Source: RGIG3102 sp964525015 (lineage in GTDB: Bacteria; Bacillota; Clostridia; Oscillospirales; Ruminococcaceae). Taken from it: a stretch of 29,078 nucleotides of DNA. Made by a program: the position numbers and the translations under genes. This document shows, in pieces, positions 1 through 7,924 of the stretch. A model generated the notes under the pieces. That model ran no database searches. It saw only the letters and a list, made by a program, of their open reading frames with translations, and was not told the origin of the DNA. The stretch covers positions 1-29,078 of the forward strand of contig CAZGFY010000025.1 in the NCBI GenBank assembly GCA_964525015.1, read 5' to 3'. The number at the start of each line of letters is the position of its first letter. Position 1 is the first letter of the stretch.

Positions 1-154
1 TTTTATATGAAAATATGCTAAATATTATAAGTGTTTGATTTATTGTGAATTCGATGGAATAAAAAGAAATTGATAACTATATGTTAAAATGTACAAAAAA
101 TATTAACTATATTTATACAAATGCACGTTTTTGTGAATTCAAGGTGAATTTATA

Positions 155-183
155 TAGACATCTGTTAATTAACATGCTATAAT
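155..183 (+). promoter_or_regulatory. Sigma-A type promoter with extended -10, upstream of the GntR gene
   Basis: A -35 box TAGACA (155-160) is separated by 17 bases from TATAAT (178-183). TG lies one base upstream of the -10 (175-176), giving an extended -10. It sits 66 bases before the regulator start and is the only convincing promoter upstream of the ten-gene + strand cluster. Confidence 0.7.
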
Positions 184-249
184 TCATTCATAAACAAGCA
201 ACGTTATACATCCTACAAGTAAGCCTAAAATATAACATAAGGAGAGAAT

Positions 250-981
250 ATGAGTAATGACTTTTTAACATCTTTAGAAATGAAACCAATTTCTAGCAGT
301 TCAGTGGTAGATCAAATACTAGCACAAATCCAGCAAGCAATTGCAACGGGTAGATTTAAAATGGGAGATAAACTTCCATCAGAATATGAATTAATGGCTG
401 AGCTGAATGTTGGTAGAAATTCGATAAGAGAGGCAATAAGAGTTTTAACAACAATGGGAGTTACAGAGGTAAGACGTGGCGATGGTACATATTTTTGTAC
501 GAGTATGAAGCCTTCGAGTATGGATTTTATAATATATAGCATGCTACTAGATAGTAGTAGTGCTAATGAAATTATCGAACTTAGATACACTTTGGATAAA
601 GATGTATTAAATTTAGCAATTGAACATGCAACACCTGAAGATATTGAAATATTAGAAGACTACATACAAAAAATGCGAAACTATTTTAAAGAGGGTGAAT
701 TAACCCTTGCAGCAAAATACGACTATGATTTTCACTTACATCTTGCAAAAAGCACTAAAAATAGACTACTTGAACGAATTATAATAGGTATTTATCGAAT
801 ATTTGAAAGTTCAATTGAAAGAAATATTAGAACTGAAGAAGACTTTGCAACAGCTGATACTCATCACCAAGAAATGATTGAATGTTTAAAAACAAAAAAT
901 TATGATAAGGTGAATGAAGTTGTTAAGAAAAGTTTAGAAACTTGGTCGATAAATGTTAGTAAAAGTTCAAATGGTAAATAA
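250..981 (+). CDS. GntR-family transcriptional regulator, FadR subfamily
   Basis: A 243-aa regulator that probably controls the carboxylate cluster downstream. Residues about 14-82 form the winged helix-turn-helix typical of GntR proteins, with the run LPSEYELMAELNVGRNSIRE and a wing ending RRGDGTYF. Residues about 105-235 look like an FCD ligand-binding domain, with D160 and H162 in a DFHLHLA stretch and H205/H206 further on. The usual final metal-ligand His appears replaced (KKSLE near 226-230), so metal binding may differ. The ATG is preceded by AAGGAGAG at 239-246. It is the first gene in the run and is followed after 50 bases by tctC on the same strand. A local, ligand-responsive and autoregulatory role is inferred from position; the effector is not known. 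Confidence 0.88.
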   Translation: MSNDFLTSLEMKPISSSSVVDQILAQIQQAIATGRFKMGDKLPSEYELMAELNVGRNSIREAIRVLTTMGVTEVRRGDGTYFCTSMKPSSMDFIIYSMLLDSSSANEIIELRYTLDKDVLNLAIEHATPEDIEILEDYIQKMRNYFKEGELTLAAKYDYDFHLHLAKSTKNRLLERIIIGIYRIFESSIERNIRTEEDFATADTHHQEMIECLKTKNYDKVNEVVKKSLETWSINVSKSSNGK

Positions 982-989
982 ATGTTTTT

Positions 990-1009
990 AATATTCGCAA
1001 AAGAATATT
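990..1009 (+). repeat. Intercistronic 7-bp inverted repeat before tctC
   Basis: AATATTC (990-996) and GAATATT (1003-1009) are perfect inverted repeats around a 6-base spacer. They lie between the GntR stop and the tctC ribosome binding site AGGAGG (about 1020). There is no T-run, so it is not an intrinsic terminator. It could be an RNA hairpin or an operator half-site pair. Confidence 0.45.
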
Positions 1010-1031
1010 GATATATTTTAGGAGGTAAATT

Positions 1032-2099
1032 ATGAAAAAACTACTAGCGACAATTTTAGCAGCATCTTTACTATTATCCACAATGGCAGGGTGTTCTTCT
1101 ACTTCAACAACAGAAGAAACAACAGAAGAAACAACCACAACAACAGAAGCGAGCACAGAAGAAAGCGGATACCCAGAACGTAACATCAATATGACAATTC
1201 CATTTGGTGCAGGCGGCGGTACCGACGTTTGGGCGAGAATTATGGCTCAATACATGGGTGAAGAACTTGGCGTTCAAATTATCGCAAACAATGTAACTGG
1301 CGGTTCAGCTGGCTCAACTGGTATTAAATCAGTTTGGGATGCACCACATGATGGATACACTTTAGCAGGTACTTCAGAAACACCACTTACAATTCCAGTA
1401 ATGACAACTGACACACAAACAACTAAAGATTGGGAATACTTTATCGCAGCAGGCTCACCAGGTTTACTTTGTGTAAGTAAAAACACAACAGAGCAAACTA
1501 TGGAAGATATTGTTGCAAAATTACAAGCTGAACCAGAATCATTATCAATCGCTGGTACAACTGGTGGTTTATGGTTTGCACTAGCTTCATTATTCGGCGA
1601 ATACGGAGAAACTCCATTCCAATGGGTTTCATATTCAGGCTCTGCTGATGCTATAAAAGCTGCTCACTCTGGTGAAACAAATGCAGTTGTTGCTTCTGCT
1701 GGCGAAGTTAAATCTTATGTTGAATCAGGAGATTTAATTCCAGTTGCTGTTATGGGAACTGAATCTTGGGAATTCCCAGGCTATGGAGAAATCCCAGCTG
1801 TAACTGAAGCTATTCCAACTTTAGAAGCATATCTTCCACTAAACCAAGTTTTAGGATTTAAAATCCCAGCAGATACAGACCCTGCTATAATTGCAAAGCT
1901 TGACGAAGCATTTAAAGCTGCTATGCAAAATCCAGAAGTTATCGCAGCTGGCGAAGAACAACTTTGCGTACTATACGGATTATCAGGCGCTGAAGCAAAA
2001 GAAATGATGGAAGGCATTGAAAAAAGCCTAACATGGATATTATATGATATGGGTCAAACAACATTTAGCCCAGAAGAAAGAGGAATTGAAAGACCATAA
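1032..2099 (+). CDS. tctC: Tripartite tricarboxylate transporter substrate-binding lipoprotein (TctC/Bug family)
   Basis: A 355-aa extracytoplasmic solute receptor. Residues 1-21 are a lipoprotein signal peptide with a charged start, hydrophobic core and lipobox MAGC ending at Cys21. A Thr/Glu/Ser-rich tether follows to about residue 46, as expected for a membrane-anchored receptor in a Gram-positive cell. The mature part opens with the family signature IPFGAGGGTDVWAR. Bug/TctC proteins bind carboxylates such as citrate, tartrate or aromatic acids. The ligand here cannot be read from the sequence. The start has an AGGAGG site 8 bases upstream. It is first in a C-B-A transporter set and is separated from tctB by a terminator-like hairpin, so the receptor may be made in excess over the membrane subunits. 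Confidence 0.93.
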   Translation: MKKLLATILAASLLLSTMAGCSSTSTTEETTEETTTTTEASTEESGYPERNINMTIPFGAGGGTDVWARIMAQYMGEELGVQIIANNVTGGSAGSTGIKSVWDAPHDGYTLAGTSETPLTIPVMTTDTQTTKDWEYFIAAGSPGLLCVSKNTTEQTMEDIVAKLQAEPESLSIAGTTGGLWFALASLFGEYGETPFQWVSYSGSADAIKAAHSGETNAVVASAGEVKSYVESGDLIPVAVMGTESWEFPGYGEIPAVTEAIPTLEAYLPLNQVLGFKIPADTDPAIIAKLDEAFKAAMQNPEVIAAGEEQLCVLYGLSGAEAKEMMEGIEKSLTWILYDMGQTTFSPEERGIERP

Positions 2100-2119
2100 T
2101 ATTAGCATTTGTCTAATAT
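2099..2119 (+). repeat. 7-bp inverted repeat just after the tctC stop
   Basis: ATATTAG (2099-2105) and CTAATAT (2113-2119) are perfect inverted repeats with a 7-base spacer. This hairpin lies directly upstream of the terminator-like stem at 2132-2164. Paired hairpins at the 3' end of a binding-protein message could protect it from exonucleases; that role is inferred. Confidence 0.45.
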
Positions 2120-2131
2120 CCTCATAAAATT

Positions 2132-2168
2132 AAGGGGATGAAACTTATTAGTTTTCGTCCCCTTTTTA
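2132..2168 (+). terminator. Intrinsic terminator or attenuator between tctC and tctB
   Basis: AAGGGGATGAAAC (2132-2144) pairs with GTTTTCGTCCCCTT (2151-2164) apart from a bulge and wobble. A run of T residues follows at 2163-2167. The downstream genes tctB and tctA have no promoter of their own that I can see, so partial read-through is the likely arrangement. Confidence 0.75.
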
Positions 2169-2209
2169 TAAAAAAAATAAACATCCTACCTTTAAAAGGA
2201 GAATATTAT

Positions 2210-2785
2210 ATGAAAAAATCTACATTACGTAGAGCAGATTTAGTGTTTAGTTATGTTTTAATGATAATAGCTATTTACACGATGATTGAATCAATCAGTT
2301 TATTCTTTAATCCTTTCGGAAGAGATTTTGAACTTGTGGAAGGCGATACAATTAAAAGAACTATTGAAAAGTGGTATGAATCACCTGCTCTAATGCCATT
2401 TTTACTATCTTTTATCATACTTTATTTAGCGTTTGCTCTTAAAAAAGTTGCTGTAAAAGATGGGGCAAAACTCGACTTTATTAACTTAGAAAACTTTAAA
2501 AAATTCATTAATTTGAGAGAAACTAAAGTTGCAACAATTATTATTGCAATTTTATCATTATATGTTTTTGTTTTAATTCCAGTGTGCCGTGATACGTTAA
2601 ATTTCTTCCCGAAATTTCAAGGGTTTCCTTTTATGATTGCAACCTTTATTAGTATGTCACTTCAAATGGTTATTTTCAACAAAAAAACACCAAAAGCAAT
2701 TTTAACTTCACTTTTAGTGGCTGCCATTGCCTCAGGCGCAATAACATATGGCTTTGGCGTTTTAGCACTAATCCCATTACCATAA
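2210..2785 (+). CDS. tctB: Tripartite tricarboxylate transporter small membrane subunit (TctB)
   Basis: A 191-aa integral membrane protein placed between tctC and tctA, which is the diagnostic position for the small four-helix TTT subunit. Hydrophobic segments lie near residues 13-32, 63-78, 107-123 and 137-190; the last stretch holds two or more helices. An upstream in-frame ATG at 2138 would add 24 residues. It lies inside the terminator stem and lacks a good ribosome binding site, whereas the ATG at 2210 has AAAAGGAG 9 bases upstream, so 2210 is chosen. TctB proteins are poorly conserved, and the assignment rests mainly on topology and neighbours. Together with TctA it forms the cation-coupled membrane component. 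Confidence 0.88.
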   Translation: MKKSTLRRADLVFSYVLMIIAIYTMIESISLFFNPFGRDFELVEGDTIKRTIEKWYESPALMPFLLSFIILYLAFALKKVAVKDGAKLDFINLENFKKFINLRETKVATIIIAILSLYVFVLIPVCRDTLNFFPKFQGFPFMIATFISMSLQMVIFNKKTPKAILTSLLVAAIASGAITYGFGVLALIPLP

Positions 2786-2801
2786 GAAAGGAGAGAAAAT
2801 T

Positions 2802-4349
2802 ATGACAGGCTTACTTAGTTTAGGGGCAGAGTTTATAAAACTTATGGACCCAGTTGTTCTGCTTATACTTTTAGGCTCTACTTTAATGGGAGTTATAATC
2901 GGTGCACTTCCAGGCTTATCTGCAACAATGGGTATCGCACTACTCACCGGACTTACATATTCATTTCCAATTGAATACACATTCGCTGTTTTAATGGGGG
3001 TTTATGTTGGGGCTATATACGGTGGTAGTATGTCGGCTATATTATTAAATATCCCGGGTACAGCTTCCGCTGCTGCAACAGCTTTAGAAGGATATCCTTT
3101 AGCAAAGCAAGGTAAGGCAGAAACAGCTATTAAAATTACTCGTGCAGCTTCAATTATCGGTACGTTTATCGGTATTTTAGCACTAGCGCTAATAGCGCCA
3201 CCAATGACAACAATTGCACTTATGTTTAAAAGTCCAGAATATTTTATGCTTGCTTTATTTGGCGTTTTAATCTGTGGGTCTATTGTTACAACTGATATTC
3301 CATTAAAAGGATGGATTGGCGGTGTGCTTGGGCTATTAATTGCGATGATAGGTGCAGACAGAATTGCAGGGGCATCTCGCTTTGATTTTGGTATTGGAGA
3401 TTTAATGGGCGGTGTTTCAATGGTACCAGCTATGATTGGATTTTATGCTGTTCCAGAAGTTATTAAAGCTTTCTCAAAACTTGGAACAGAAGATATCAAA
3501 GTTGGCGAAGCAAAAGACTCAGTTAAAGAAAAAATCCCAGTTTGGGGAACAGTTTTTAAAAATATCCGTTTAGTTGTGCAATCAGCACTTATAGGCCTTA
3601 GCGTTGGTGCATTGCCAGGCGTTGGCGAAGATGTGGCAGCTTGGGTAAGTTATGATGCAGCTAAAAAAACAAGTAAAGAACCAGAAAAATTCGGAACAGG
3701 CTCATATGAGGGAGCAATAGCACCAGAGGTGGCGAATAACTCAGCTATTGGTGGGGCGATGATACCAATGCTTACATTAGCTGTTCCAGGTTCTCCTCCA
3801 GCTGCCGTACTTCTTGGGGCACTTATGATACATAACATAAGACCAGGCCCAATGATTATGACTGATAACCCAACGTTTATCTACTACATTTCAGCACTTT
3901 TATTCCTATCAGTTATCGCACTTTGGATTTCAGGAATTATATTATCAAAACCAATGACACAAATTCTAAAAATCCCAACAGTTTATTTAATGCCAATAGT
4001 TGGTTCATTATCAATTGTTGGTGCTTATGCGATATCAAATAGATCATTTGATATAATTATTGCTTTAGTGTTTGGGGTTTTAGGGTATTTCCTTGATAAA
4101 ATGAGCTATTCACCAGCACCAATCGTTTTAGGGTTAATCCTAGGTGGAATGATAGATGAAAACTTCCGTCGTTCTTTAATCGTTTCACAGGGCGATCCTA
4201 TGGCATTCTTTTCTATAACAGAACATCCAATCTCTCTATTTTTCTTTGTTATCATTATTTTAACAGTGGTAAAAAATGTTTTACCTAAAAAAGATAAAAA
4301 GAATAAAAAATCAAAAGAAGTTTTAGAGAATCAAGAAATTGCTAGCTAA
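2802..4349 (+). CDS. tctA: Tripartite tricarboxylate transporter large permease subunit (TctA)
   Basis: A 515-aa polytopic permease of normal family length, with about a dozen hydrophobic segments. It carries two family glycine/proline motifs: GALPGLSATMGIALLTG near residues 34-50 and its C-half counterpart GALPGVGEDVAAW near 270-282. The conserved stretch around NNSAIGGAMIPMLTLAVPGS (about 313-332) and a late GDPMAFF motif are also present. The two related halves suggest the usual internal duplication. It starts 16 bases after tctB with AAAGGAGAG upstream, so the two are translated from one message. The C-terminus is Lys-rich and probably cytoplasmic. It is the transport channel for the carboxylate captured by TctC. 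Confidence 0.95.
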   Translation: MTGLLSLGAEFIKLMDPVVLLILLGSTLMGVIIGALPGLSATMGIALLTGLTYSFPIEYTFAVLMGVYVGAIYGGSMSAILLNIPGTASAAATALEGYPLAKQGKAETAIKITRAASIIGTFIGILALALIAPPMTTIALMFKSPEYFMLALFGVLICGSIVTTDIPLKGWIGGVLGLLIAMIGADRIAGASRFDFGIGDLMGGVSMVPAMIGFYAVPEVIKAFSKLGTEDIKVGEAKDSVKEKIPVWGTVFKNIRLVVQSALIGLSVGALPGVGEDVAAWVSYDAAKKTSKEPEKFGTGSYEGAIAPEVANNSAIGGAMIPMLTLAVPGSPPAAVLLGALMIHNIRPGPMIMTDNPTFIYYISALLFLSVIALWISGIILSKPMTQILKIPTVYLMPIVGSLSIVGAYAISNRSFDIIIALVFGVLGYFLDKMSYSPAPIVLGLILGGMIDENFRRSLIVSQGDPMAFFSITEHPISLFFFVIIILTVVKNVLPKKDKKNKKSKEVLENQEIAS

Positions 4350-4361
4350 TTTTTTTAGCTA
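4343..4361 (+). repeat. 7-bp hairpin overlapping the tctA stop codon
   Basis: TAGCTAA (4343-4349, which includes the tctA stop) is inverted as TTAGCTA (4355-4361) around a five-T loop. The next gene's AGGAGGG site is 30 bases further on. No T-run follows, so it looks like an intercistronic RNA hairpin, not a terminator. Confidence 0.45.
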
Positions 4362-4406
4362 AGCTTATGAAATGTGAATTATTAATATTTTTAGGAGGGC
4401 ATTATT

Positions 4407-5066
4407 ATGTCAAAAAAATTATATACAATTAATACAGTTAATAACTTTATGGATATTATTTTTAATCCACACGTAAAACCTTACACTGATGAAAAAGGGA
4501 TTACAGTTTATAATATTTTAGATGATAGCCTACTTCGTGCAACTATTGATGATGGAGGAATGACACCTACAACTGCTTCACGCATGCTAAATTATGCAAA
4601 AGCAGCAGAAAATTCAGGTGCTGATGGAATTATCGTAACTTGTACTTCTGTAAATGAAGCTACAAAATCTATTCGTCCGTTTTTAAATATTCCAATTTTA
4701 AATATTGAAGAGCCAGTTGCAGAAATGGCTGTTAATGCAGGTAAAAAAATAGGTATATTAGCAACACTTCCAACAAGCCCTGGCGCTATTGAAAAGGTTA
4801 TTCGCCAAAAAGCGACAGAGCAAAATAAGGAAATTGAAATAGTAACTCGTATTGCTGAAGGTGCTTTTGATGTTTTATGTGCTGGCGATAGAGATAAACA
4901 CGATGAAATGATTTGCGAATGCTTATATGAGCTTGCAAAAGAAGTTGATTGCATTGCATTTGCACAAATTTCAATGAGCCTTTTAAAACACGAAGAGGTA
5001 GAAGTGCCATTATTTAAAATCGGTCGTTCAGGTATGGAACGTATTGATGAATTAATGAGTAAATAA
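4407..5066 (+). CDS. Asp/Glu/hydantoin-racemase superfamily enzyme, exact reaction unknown
   Basis: A 219-aa cytosolic protein of the aspartate/glutamate racemase fold, which includes racemases, maleate isomerase and arylmalonate decarboxylase. The first catalytic-Cys region is clear (GIIVTCTSVNE, Cys79). The second half of the usual cysteine pair is absent: the matching segment reads IAFAQISMSLL. Single-Cys members of this fold catalyse non-racemase chemistry such as decarboxylation, so a simple amino-acid racemase is not the preferred call. The start has AGGAGGG 9 bases upstream. It lies between a carboxylate importer and a transketolase pair, which suggests it processes the imported acid. 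Substrate and reaction are inference only. Confidence 0.72.
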   Translation: MSKKLYTINTVNNFMDIIFNPHVKPYTDEKGITVYNILDDSLLRATIDDGGMTPTTASRMLNYAKAAENSGADGIIVTCTSVNEATKSIRPFLNIPILNIEEPVAEMAVNAGKKIGILATLPTSPGAIEKVIRQKATEQNKEIEIVTRIAEGAFDVLCAGDRDKHDEMICECLYELAKEVDCIAFAQISMSLLKHEEVEVPLFKIGRSGMERIDELMSK

Positions 5067-5073
5067 AGTGAGC

Positions 5074-5091
5074 GTTTGAAAAAATTCAAAC
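5074..5091 (+). repeat. 7-bp hairpin before the transketolase N-terminal gene
   Basis: GTTTGAA (5074-5080) and TTCAAAC (5085-5091) are perfect inverted repeats with an AAAA loop, ending just before the AGAAAGGA ribosome binding site. It has no T-run. It could tune translation of the next gene or stabilise the transcript. Confidence 0.5.
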
Positions 5092-5111
5092 AGAAAGAAA
5101 GGATAGTAATT

Positions 5112-5942
5112 ATGGCTGATAAAAATTTAGTTTTAGAGCTTGAAAAAAAGGCAATAGAAGTTAGATTAACGGTGCTTGATATGATACATAAAGCAAAATC
5201 AGGGCATCCAGGGGGAAGCCTTTCAGCAACAGATTTTATGACAGCTTTATATTTTAATGAATTAAATATAAATCCAAAGGAGCCTAAATGGGCTGATAGG
5301 GATAGATTTGTTTTATCAAAAGGCCACGTTTGCCCTGTTTTATATTCTTGCCTTGGATTAAAAGGGTATTTTGAAAAAGAAGTACTTAGCACTTTAAGAA
5401 AAGAAGGATCAATTCTTCAAGGGCATCCAGATATGAAGCGTTGCCCAGGTGTTGATATTTCAACAGGCTCACTTGGTCAGGGGATTTCAGTTGCAGTTGG
5501 TATGGCTATTGCAGGAAAACGCGATGGCAAAAATTACAGAACTTTTGTTTTACTTGGTGATGGTGAATGTAATGAAGGGCAGGTTTGGGAAGCAGCTCAA
5601 TCAGCTTCAAAATACCAGCTAGATGATTTTGTTGTTATCGTTGATAATAATAATCTTCAAAATGATAATACAAGTGATATAGTAATGCCAACTTTAGATA
5701 TTGCTAAGAAATTTGAAGCATTCGGATTTGATGCAATAACTATTGATGGACATAATATGGAAGAAATTCTTGATGCATTAGAATGGACAAAAAATAAAAA
5801 CGGAAAGCCAAAATGTATCGTTGGAAAAACTGTTAAAGGTAAGGGCGTTTCATTTATGGAAAATGTTGTTGTTTGGCACGGTCAGGCACCAAATGATGAA
5901 GAATATGAAAAAGCTGTAAATGAAGTTAAAGGGGGATTATAA
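5112..5942 (+). CDS. Transketolase, N-terminal (thiamine-diphosphate binding) subunit
   Basis: A 276-aa subunit with the pyrophosphate/ThDP-binding half of transketolase. Visible landmarks are GHPGGS (His32), LSKGHV (His72), QGHPD (His105) and the ThDP/metal motif GDGECNEG (149-156) completed by NN at 179-180. The second half is encoded by the next gene, a split common in Clostridia and archaea. An upstream in-frame TTG at 5076 would add 12 residues but lies in the intercistronic hairpin. The ATG at 5112 follows AGAAAGGAT at 5096-5104 and is preferred. Transketolase moves a two-carbon ketol unit between sugars and can use hydroxypyruvate as an irreversible donor. The placement beside a hydroxypyruvate-reductase-like gene suggests a dedicated catabolic role, not housekeeping. 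Confidence 0.93.
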   Translation: MADKNLVLELEKKAIEVRLTVLDMIHKAKSGHPGGSLSATDFMTALYFNELNINPKEPKWADRDRFVLSKGHVCPVLYSCLGLKGYFEKEVLSTLRKEGSILQGHPDMKRCPGVDISTGSLGQGISVAVGMAIAGKRDGKNYRTFVLLGDGECNEGQVWEAAQSASKYQLDDFVVIVDNNNLQNDNTSDIVMPTLDIAKKFEAFGFDAITIDGHNMEEILDALEWTKNKNGKPKCIVGKTVKGKGVSFMENVVVWHGQAPNDEEYEKAVNEVKGGL

Positions 5943-5943
5943 T

Positions 5944-6876
5944 ATGAGTAAAGTTATTGCAACTCGTGAAGGCTATGGTGATGAAATTTTAGCACTAGGC
6001 AGAGAAAATAAAGATATCTATGTTGTAGACTGTGATATCGGAAAATCTTGTAAAACTGTTCCATTTAGCAATGAACTGCCAAATCAACACGTTAATGTTG
6101 GTATAGCAGAGCAGAATGCTTGTGGAGTTGCTGCTGGCCTTGCAACAACAGGTAAAATTCCATTTGTAACTACATATGCAGTTTTTGGCTCAATGAGAAT
6201 GAGCGAGCAAATTCGTCAAGAAGTTTGCTATCCTAATTTAAATGTTAAAATAGCTTGTTCACACGGTGGATTTACACCTGCGAATGATGGTGCGAGCCAT
6301 CAGTGTATTGAAGATATGGGAATACTAAGAACTATTCCAAATATGACAGTTTGTATGCCGGCTGATTATTATGCAACAAGAAAACTTGTGCGTGCAGCAG
6401 CAGAAAAATACGGGCCAGTTTACTTAAGATTTACTCGTGATGGAATTCCTTGTATTTATGATGAAAATTCAACATTTGAACTTGGAAAAGCGAATAAATT
6501 AATGGATGGTACTGATATTACTATCATTGGTAACGGCGATGTTTTAAACTTAGCTTACAAAGCAGCGAATGAATTAAAAGAAAAAGGCGTTTCAGTAACT
6601 CTGCTTGATATGCACACAATAAAACCATTAGATGTTAATGCTGTTAAAGAAGCTTTAGAAAAAACATCAAAAATTGTAACAGTTGAAGACCATAATATTA
6701 TCAATGGCTTAGGCAGTGCAGTTTGCGAAGTGGTAGCAGAAGCAGGAAAAGGGGTTGTTCGCCGTATTGGTGTTCAAGATAAATTTGGCGAATCTGCACC
6801 ATATGAAAGTCTGCTTGCAAAAAATGGTATAACAGTTGAAAATATAATTAAAACTTGTGAAGAACTTTTAGGTTAA
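5944..6876 (+). CDS. Transketolase, C-terminal (pyrimidine-binding) subunit
   Basis: A 310-aa partner of the preceding gene. It has the catalytic Glu56 in the motif VGIAEQN that activates the thiamine aminopyrimidine, the HGGFTPANDGASHQ stretch (107-120) and the C-terminal transketolase domain after about residue 185. Its ATG lies one base after the stop of the N-terminal subunit, with AGGGGGAT at 5930-5937 as ribosome binding site inside the end of that gene, so the two are translationally coupled and made in equal amounts. An earlier in-frame start at 5920 lies upstream of that site and is rejected. The intact catalytic residues indicate an active heteromeric enzyme. 1-deoxyxylulose-5-phosphate synthase is excluded by the split layout and by length. 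Confidence 0.92.
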   Translation: MSKVIATREGYGDEILALGRENKDIYVVDCDIGKSCKTVPFSNELPNQHVNVGIAEQNACGVAAGLATTGKIPFVTTYAVFGSMRMSEQIRQEVCYPNLNVKIACSHGGFTPANDGASHQCIEDMGILRTIPNMTVCMPADYYATRKLVRAAAEKYGPVYLRFTRDGIPCIYDENSTFELGKANKLMDGTDITIIGNGDVLNLAYKAANELKEKGVSVTLLDMHTIKPLDVNAVKEALEKTSKIVTVEDHNIINGLGSAVCEVVAEAGKGVVRRIGVQDKFGESAPYESLLAKNGITVENIIKTCEELLG

Positions 6877-6897
6877 AATGAATTTTCAAACTAAGAC

Positions 6898-6936
6898 TAG
6901 GGTGCTTTTAGCTATGAATTAGCAAGGAGTGCCCTA
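6898..6936 (+). repeat. Long imperfect RNA hairpin between transketolase and dehydrogenase genes
   Basis: TAGGGTGCTTTT (6898-6909) pairs with AGGAGTGCCCTA (6925-6936) using several G-U pairs. After one A-A mismatch an inner stem GCTA/TAGC (6911-6914, 6920-6923) closes a 5-base loop, so the whole 39-base segment folds. No T-run follows; the next gene's AAAGAAAGG site is a few bases downstream. It is a candidate structured intercistronic or translational control element. Confidence 0.55.
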
Positions 6937-6961
6937 ATCAAAGAAAGGAATTGCTATTATA

Positions 6962-7921
6962 ATGAATAAATTAGTTGTTTTAGATGGCTATACTTTAAAC
7001 CCAGGTGATATTTCCTGGGCCGAACTTGAAACTTTAGGTGATTTAACTGTTTATGATAGAACAGATAAATCTGAAATCGTAAGTAGAATAGGGGATGCAA
7101 ATATTGTTTTTACAAATAAAACCCCACTTACTAAAGAAACGTTCAACGCTTGCCCAAATATTAAATATGTTGGAGTTTTAGCTACTGGATATAATGTTGT
7201 AGATGTTGAATATGCAAAGGAAAAAGGCATAATTGTTTGCAATGTTCCAACATATGGTACAGATGCAGTTTCGCAATTTGTATTTGCTATGCTTTTAGAT
7301 ATTTGTCATCGTGTGGCACACCATAGCCAAGAAGTTCACGAAGGTAGATGGACAGAAAATAAAGACTGGTGCTTTTGGGATTATCCGCTAATCGAACTTT
7401 CAGGAAAAACTATGGGAGTTATCGGTTTTGGTAGGATAGGTCAAGGTACAGGGAAAATAGCAAAAGCTATGGGAATGAATGTTTTAGCTTTTGATAAATT
7501 TGAAAATGATACTGGAAAAGAAATTGCCAGCTATGTTTCACTAGAAGAACTATTAGAAAAATCTGATGTTATCTCTCTTCACTGCCCATTATTTAAGGAT
7601 ACTCAAGGAATAATCTGCAAAGAAAATATAGAAAAAATGAAAGATGGAGTTATTATTTTAAATAATAGTAGAGGTCCACTTATTGTTGAAGAAGATTTAG
7701 CTGAGGCTTTAAATTCAGGAAAAGTTTATGCAGCAGGACTCGATGTTGTATCAGTTGAGCCAATACTGCCAGAAAATCCATTGCTAAAAGCTAAGAATTG
7801 TATTATAACTCCTCATATTAGCTGGGCTCCAAAAGAAAGCAGAGCAAGACTATTAGATGTTGCAGTTAGTAATTTAAAAGAATTTTTAAAAGGCATACCT
7901 ACAAACGTTGTGAATAAATAA
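6962..7921 (+). CDS. D-2-hydroxyacid dehydrogenase, hydroxypyruvate reductase/glycerate dehydrogenase type
   Basis: A 319-aa NAD(P)-dependent dehydrogenase. The Rossmann motif GFGRIG is at 155-160. The family catalytic triad is present as Arg237 (NNSRGPL), Glu266 (SVEPILP) and His285 (TPHISWAP), with D261 in the DVVSVE signature. Domain order is substrate-binding segment, nucleotide-binding domain (about 100-290), then return to the substrate domain. Length matches glycerate dehydrogenases and lacks the C-terminal regulatory domains of phosphoglycerate dehydrogenase. It would reduce hydroxypyruvate (or a related 2-keto acid) to D-glycerate. A glycerate kinase two genes downstream supports that substrate. 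A terminator follows directly. Confidence 0.85.
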   Translation: MNKLVVLDGYTLNPGDISWAELETLGDLTVYDRTDKSEIVSRIGDANIVFTNKTPLTKETFNACPNIKYVGVLATGYNVVDVEYAKEKGIIVCNVPTYGTDAVSQFVFAMLLDICHRVAHHSQEVHEGRWTENKDWCFWDYPLIELSGKTMGVIGFGRIGQGTGKIAKAMGMNVLAFDKFENDTGKEIASYVSLEELLEKSDVISLHCPLFKDTQGIICKENIEKMKDGVIILNNSRGPLIVEEDLAEALNSGKVYAAGLDVVSVEPILPENPLLKAKNCIITPHISWAPKESRARLLDVAVSNLKEFLKGIPTNVVNK

Positions 7922-7924
7922 TAA

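Noticed and set aside
1086..1170. Repeated ACAACAGAAGAA-type units in tctC
   Set aside because: These are codons of the low-complexity Thr/Glu tether after the lipobox, common in surface lipoproteins, not a separate repeat element.
4592..5392. 266-aa open frame on the minus strand across the racemase and transketolase genes
   Set aside because: It is antisense to two clear genes with catalytic motifs, has no ribosome binding site, and its protein is Ser/Ile/Cys-rich without recognisable domains.
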